18,721 nucleotides of DNA, taken from assembly GCA_016840245.1 (NCBI GenBank), contig JAEOST010000751.1, positions 1 through 18,721 on the forward strand, given 5' to 3'. Below, piece after piece: positions 15,883 to 18,721 of this stretch. The notes beneath the pieces were generated by a model. That model saw only the letters and a list, made by a program, of their open reading frames with translations. It did not search any database and was not told the DNA's origin. The position numbers and the translations under genes were made by a program. This stretch comes from Candidatus Thorarchaeota archaeon (lineage in GTDB: Archaea; Asgardarchaeota; Thorarchaeia; Thorarchaeales; Thorarchaeaceae). The first letter of the stretch is position 1, and each line of letters starts with the position of its first letter.

Positions 15883-17355
15883 TTAGCCTGTGTACTTCAA
15901 CCAGTGACCGTATCGAGCAAGCCAGCCATTGATAACCATGCTCACAACCGTCCTCTTTCCACCCCAGGTACTATTCTCTATGTCGAACCACCAGGAATCC
16001 ATCTCTTCAATCTCTTTTGTCTTTGATTCTTCAAGTCCAAACAGTGTGACAACGAAGGTTCGTTCTGTCACCTTCTCCCAGAGTTCCTCTTTGTCTTCAA
16101 ACATATAGATGACGTTATTGTCTTTCTCTGATGATGGTCCATATGGAGTGCGAAATGAAGTCATTGCATATGACTTCTCAAGCTCTGGTTCTGTGACTTC
16201 CCAGTCCTCAATACGAAGATAGCCGACAAGTTCTGTTAGCATATCCTTGAGAATCCCACATTTCTCATCATGACTGAACGTCTTGATGTATTCATCACCC
16301 GTTCTTCGAACCTTGGCTGGAACTCCGGCCGCGAGAGACCGTGCTGGTATGTCCTTGTTAATCACGGAGCCTGCTCCGATTGTTGCTTCCTTTCCTATGG
16401 TTACATTTGGAAGAACAAACACCCTCCATGGGAACCAGACACCATCCTCGATTGTTATTGGCCCGAATGCAACTGGGAATCCATCAAGAATTGGTTGCCA
16501 TGTGCCATGTGTGAATAGAAAGTTGGAGCCGCCAATTCCTACTCTCTTTCCAATCTTGATTGGATGGGTCGGATTGATGACACTCTGAGCAAAGATCATG
16601 GAGAGGTCTCCAATCTCAATGACCGATTTATCTGTCTTGAGACCTCCAATGTATGTCTGTTCTTGGATTGTGATCTCTTCTCCAATTATCACTTTGTGTG
16701 TGTCAATAATGACCATCATTCCAAAGTTGGAATAGCGTCCAATCTTTAGCTCATTACACCGAATCATGCAGGCCAATCCGATATCCACATGGTCTCCTAT
16801 CTCGATGCTCTTGGCATCAATTATTGAGAGGGGTCCAATGGATACACCGTCTCCAATTTTTGCTCCTTGTCGTCTGTAATACCATATCTTCAGACTTGAT
16901 GGAAGTAGTCCAATAGTTGCCATCTTTCCAATGGGCATACTGAATAGATTGGGGTCTCCTATTGGGGTTCGTACAAAGATAATGGGTGTTAGAAGCATTA
17001 CCACTGCAAATAGAAATCTTGGTCCTATGGGATACTCTACGAGTATTGTAAGAACTGACATTGACTCGGTATAAGTACGATAGAATACATCGAAGATCAC
17101 AAACAGAACTAGCCAACACAATCCAACTAGGTTCATCTGTCCTCGTTTGTATCTGGGCATTACTTGGAATATCAGATAGCTGCTTACAATGATGACAAAT
17201 AGAAGTAACCAGTCAAAGTAGAATCTTGACATTACCGGGTCGAAATATCCAAGGAATGTGATTTTCCAAGCATTGTCAAGCACAATCATAACTAATGGGA
17301 TAATGGACCAAGCAGTAACTGCATAGACTCGGCTTGGGCTATCATAATCGTCCAT
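15883..17355 (-). CDS. Membrane-anchored hexapeptide-repeat (left-handed beta-helix) acyltransferase
   Basis: A 490-residue protein in three parts. Residues ~10-130 contain about four hydrophobic helices. Residues ~167-350 form a left-handed beta-helix of hexapeptide repeats (IGDGVSIG, IEIGDHVDIG, LKIGRYSNFG, IKIGKRVGIG, VTIGKEATIGAGSV). These end in the DIPARSLAAGVPAKVRR sequence typical of O-acetyltransferases; H299 of FTHGTW (counted from a TTG at 17403; residue 283 from this start) is a candidate catalytic base. Residues ~352-490 form a C-terminal region I do not recognise, rich in Trp and acidic residues (DSWWFDIENSTWGG). The family transfers acetyl or similar groups from CoA to sugars. 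The ATG at 17355 has GAGGT ten bases upstream and a TATA-like box further out; the TTG at 17403 would precede the predicted transcription start. The deacetylase follows after 18 bases. Confidence 0.84.
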   Translation of the reverse strand: MDDYDSPSRVYAVTAWSIIPLVMIVLDNAWKITFLGYFDPVMSRFYFDWLLLFVIIVSSYLIFQVMPRYKRGQMNLVGLCWLVLFVIFDVFYRTYTESMSVLTILVEYPIGPRFLFAVVMLLTPIIFVRTPIGDPNLFSMPIGKMATIGLLPSSLKIWYYRRQGAKIGDGVSIGPLSIIDAKSIEIGDHVDIGLACMIRCNELKIGRYSNFGMMVIIDTHKVIIGEEITIQEQTYIGGLKTDKSVIEIGDLSMIFAQSVINPTHPIKIGKRVGIGGSNFLFTHGTWQPILDGFPVAFGPITIEDGVWFPWRVFVLPNVTIGKEATIGAGSVINKDIPARSLAAGVPAKVRRTGDEYIKTFSHDEKCGILKDMLTELVGYLRIEDWEVTEPELEKSYAMTSFRTPYGPSSEKDNNVIYMFEDKEELWEKVTERTFVVTLFGLEESKTKEIEEMDSWWFDIENSTWGGKRTVVSMVINGWLARYGHWLKYTG

Positions 17356-17365
17356 GTTTAGAACT

Positions 17366-17370
17366 ACCTC
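17366..17370 (-). promoter_or_regulatory. Ribosome binding site deciding the acyltransferase start
   Basis: GAGGT on the minus strand, ten bases before the ATG at 17355. It is the main reason to reject the TTG at 17403. Confidence 0.55.
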
Positions 17371-17411
17371 GTGAACATCATTGGGGAGTTGGGTCCTACT
17401 CAATCAGATGT

Positions 17412-17420
17412 GCTATATTA
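17412..17420 (-). promoter_or_regulatory. TATA-like box of the acyltransferase-deacetylase operon
   Basis: The minus strand reads TAATATAGC. At the usual archaeal spacing transcription would begin near 17391, giving a leader of about 36 bases that contains the GAGGT ribosome-binding sequence and ends at the ATG 17355. Confidence 0.5.
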
Positions 17421-17592
17421 CGATTCCCGTTCCCCGATACCTAGACAATCCAATGCACTCAATATCTTGGACTGATGTTCGGTTCCTGCTTCACAGAGGT
17501 CTGCTTCGTCGCAGTTCCAGAAGGACCTGCTAGAAGTCTTACATCCTCTCCACAGGCAGACGATAATTGTTGACGTAGCGCTATTCTAAAGG

Positions 17593-17603
17593 CTATTATA
17601 TTG
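17593..17603 (+). promoter_or_regulatory. TATA-like box of the M14 carboxypeptidase gene
   Basis: CTATTATATTG is the most AT-rich element upstream of the peptidase. Predicted initiation near 17624 gives a leader of about 60 bases before the GTG start, unusually long compared with the leaderless genes of this window. Confidence 0.4.
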
Positions 17604-17685
17604 TAAATCAACATCGAAATGCGGTATCCCAGATTCACATCCTTACCGTGTTCCTATCTGGGCATCAACGACTCGGGACTATGAG

Positions 17686-18721
17686 GTGACGAAGATTAGA
17701 TCAGTCAAAGTCCAAATTCTGCTTCTAGCTCTTATACTATCAGGAGTCATTGTTTTCTCAGATTTCTCAGGATATGTATCTGCTGAAGTTCCCACAGTAA
17801 GTAGTGTTGAAGCTCCTTCTGTGACCCGTACTTGGAGCAATGTATCGCTGCTCTATCAAGACCAGTTCCACAATTCTTCACAGGTGCAAGAGGAGATTGA
17901 TAATATCCATACACAAGTTCCTGAAATTGTTGACCTCTCAGTTATTGGGCAGAGCTATCTGGGAAAGAATATCTCAGTACTCTGTATCACCAACGAACTC
18001 AGCACTGAGCAGAAAACAAAGGTATTCATCGTTGCACTCCATCATGCTCGGGAACAGATTACAATAGAGATGGCTCTTCGATTCATGCTACGTCTTGTGA
18101 ACGGTTATGGTGTTGACGTTGAAATTACAGAATGGGTGGATACCGAGGAAATCTACATCATTCCTGCGCTGAATCCTGATGGATTAGACATTGTTGTAAA
18201 TGATGGTGATCACTTTTTACGTAAGAACCTACGACCATACGACGATGATGGTGATGGTCTTTTTGACGAAGACTCAGCAGAGGACGTTAACGGTGATGGA
18301 TGGATTTCATCTTATGAGACCTACACAAAACCTGCTGATTTCATGTATCCAGTGGAACTTACATACGAGGGAATTGATAACGACGAGGATGGTCTGATTA
18401 ACGAAGACCCCATAGGACTTGTTGATCTCAATAGAAACTATCTCACAGGCTGGGGGAATGATGATGCCTCCTCCTCTGATCCTCTAAGTCAGGTATACCG
18501 AGGTGAGTATGCTTTCTCCGAGCCTGAGACTCAGGTTCTGAGGGATTTCGTGAGCCAACACAAATTTGCTATGGCCTACTCTCTCCACTCTGGAATTAAC
18601 ACTACATACTTCCCAACATACAACAGTGGGAACTTTGTGGAACCAACTCTCTACTGGAATGTTTTGAGTGATTATCAGGATATACTCCCCTCAAGCTACA
18701 ATGAGATATACGGATACATCC
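17686..18721 (+). CDS. Secreted M14 zinc carboxypeptidase with EF-hand-like calcium loops, 3'-truncated
   Basis: The frame runs from GTG 17686 off the window end; 345 complete codons are visible. Residues 2-33 look like a signal peptide: positively charged start (TKIRSVKV), hydrophobic core ILLLALILSGVIVF, then a GYVSA cleavage-like end. The M14 domain shows the zinc motif HHAREQIT (H120, E123), NPDG at 163-166, LRKN at 178-181 (arginine motif), DLNRNY at 247-252 and the third zinc ligand in YSLHSG (H301). Between the arginine motif and DLNRNY an acidic insert (about 184-245) carries three calcium-loop-like sequences: DDDGDGLFDED, DVNGDGWISSYE (a textbook 12-residue EF-hand loop, 200-211) and DNDEDGLINED (231-241). 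The family removes C-terminal residues from peptides outside the cell. The C-terminal catalytic glutamate lies beyond the window. GTG is the only plausible in-frame start; the upstream frame opens at 17590 without another start codon. Confidence 0.88.
   Translation, partial: MTKIRSVKVQILLLALILSGVIVFSDFSGYVSAEVPTVSSVEAPSVTRTWSNVSLLYQDQFHNSSQVQEEIDNIHTQVPEIVDLSVIGQSYLGKNISVLCITNELSTEQKTKVFIVALHHAREQITIEMALRFMLRLVNGYGVDVEITEWVDTEEIYIIPALNPDGLDIVVNDGDHFLRKNLRPYDDDGDGLFDEDSAEDVNGDGWISSYETYTKPADFMYPVELTYEGIDNDEDGLINEDPIGLVDLNRNYLTGWGNDDASSSDPLSQVYRGEYAFSEPETQVLRDFVSQHKFAMAYSLHSGINTTYFPTYNSGNFVEPTLYWNVLSDYQDILPSSYNEIYGYI

Larger units (their letters stand above)
17356..17685. other. Intergenic region between the acyltransferase and M14 peptidase genes
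   Basis: About 330 bases between divergent genes. It holds the ribosome-binding sequence and TATA-like box of the acyltransferase (left side) and a TATA-like box for the peptidase (right side). The middle, about 17425-17590, has no recognisable gene, tRNA or strong hairpin. A 26-codon arginine-rich frame from 17452 has no start signals, and the direct repeat CTGCTTC (near 17490 and 17503) is too short to interpret. Confidence 0.6.

Noticed and set aside
17401..17403. TTG start for the acyltransferase
   Set aside because: It lies only about 13 bases from the TATA-like box and has no ribosome-binding sequence, while ATG 17355 has GAGGT at ten bases.
17452..17532. 26-codon arginine-rich frame in the last intergenic region
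   Set aside because: It has no promoter or ribosome-binding sequence at a suitable distance and no recognisable motif; short enough to be chance.
17425..17590. Possible tRNA or structured RNA in the intergenic region
   Set aside because: I looked for a TPsiC-like GGTTC with a matching acceptor stem on both strands and saw none; only a 6-base inverted repeat (GTCTGC/GCAGAC) was found.
1..18721. CRISPR arrays, transposases or other mobile elements
   Set aside because: No regularly spaced repeats, transposase-like genes or terminal inverted repeats were seen; all large frames are metabolic, transport or surface genes.

Overview
The window looks like a piece of an archaeal chromosome, possibly from an Asgard-type lineage such as Thorarchaeota (lineage is inference, moderate to low confidence). 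The support is indirect. Several genes have a TATA-like box centred about 24-29 bases before the start codon with almost no 5' leader. TTG starts are frequent. The gene set joins a tungsten aldehyde:ferredoxin oxidoreductase, an archaeal-style lipoate ligase and a folate-linked formiminotransferase-cyclodeaminase. Sixteen protein genes fill almost the whole window; the first and last are cut by its ends. No rRNA, tRNA, CRISPR array or insertion sequence was recognised.

Layout. 1-1032 (+): 3' part of a fused formiminotransferase-cyclodeaminase. 1037-3238 (-): lipoate-protein ligase followed by a GHMP-family sugar kinase, one operon. 3239-3347: divergent promoter region. 3348-5836 (+): ABC ATPase and a 12-helix permease, overlapping by one base. 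5833-12197 (-): six genes on one strand, in transcription order SCP2-like protein, nitronate monooxygenase-like flavoprotein, iron-type alcohol dehydrogenase, aldehyde:ferredoxin oxidoreductase, PAP2 phosphatase and an acetoacetate-decarboxylase-superfamily protein. 12285-12938 (-): PHP-domain phosphoesterase with a small hairpin/oligo-T terminator. 13046-14827 (+): M3 oligoendopeptidase. 14836-17355 (-): membrane-anchored hexapeptide-repeat acyltransferase and a NodB-type polysaccharide deacetylase. 17356-17685: intergenic region with two outward-facing promoter-like boxes. 17686-end (+): secreted M14 metallocarboxypeptidase with EF-hand-like calcium loops, truncated by the window edge.

How the parts may work together. 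The SCP2 / flavoprotein / Fe-ADH / AOR block reads as a redox module interconverting carboxylic acids, aldehydes and alcohols, with a small hydrophobic-ligand carrier at its head; the substrate cannot be read from sequence. The deacetylase and acyltransferase are a likely pair acting on a cell-surface glycan. The M3 and M14 peptidases suggest use of peptides. Folate C1 chemistry (FTCD) and lipoate attachment (LplA) would fit a THF/glycine-cleavage type metabolism, but the partner genes are not in view.

Translation signals are mixed. Several promoter-proximal genes appear leaderless, while internal operon genes carry GGAG/GAGG-type Shine-Dalgarno sequences 7-11 bases before the start. This decided several start choices that differ from the longest open frame.
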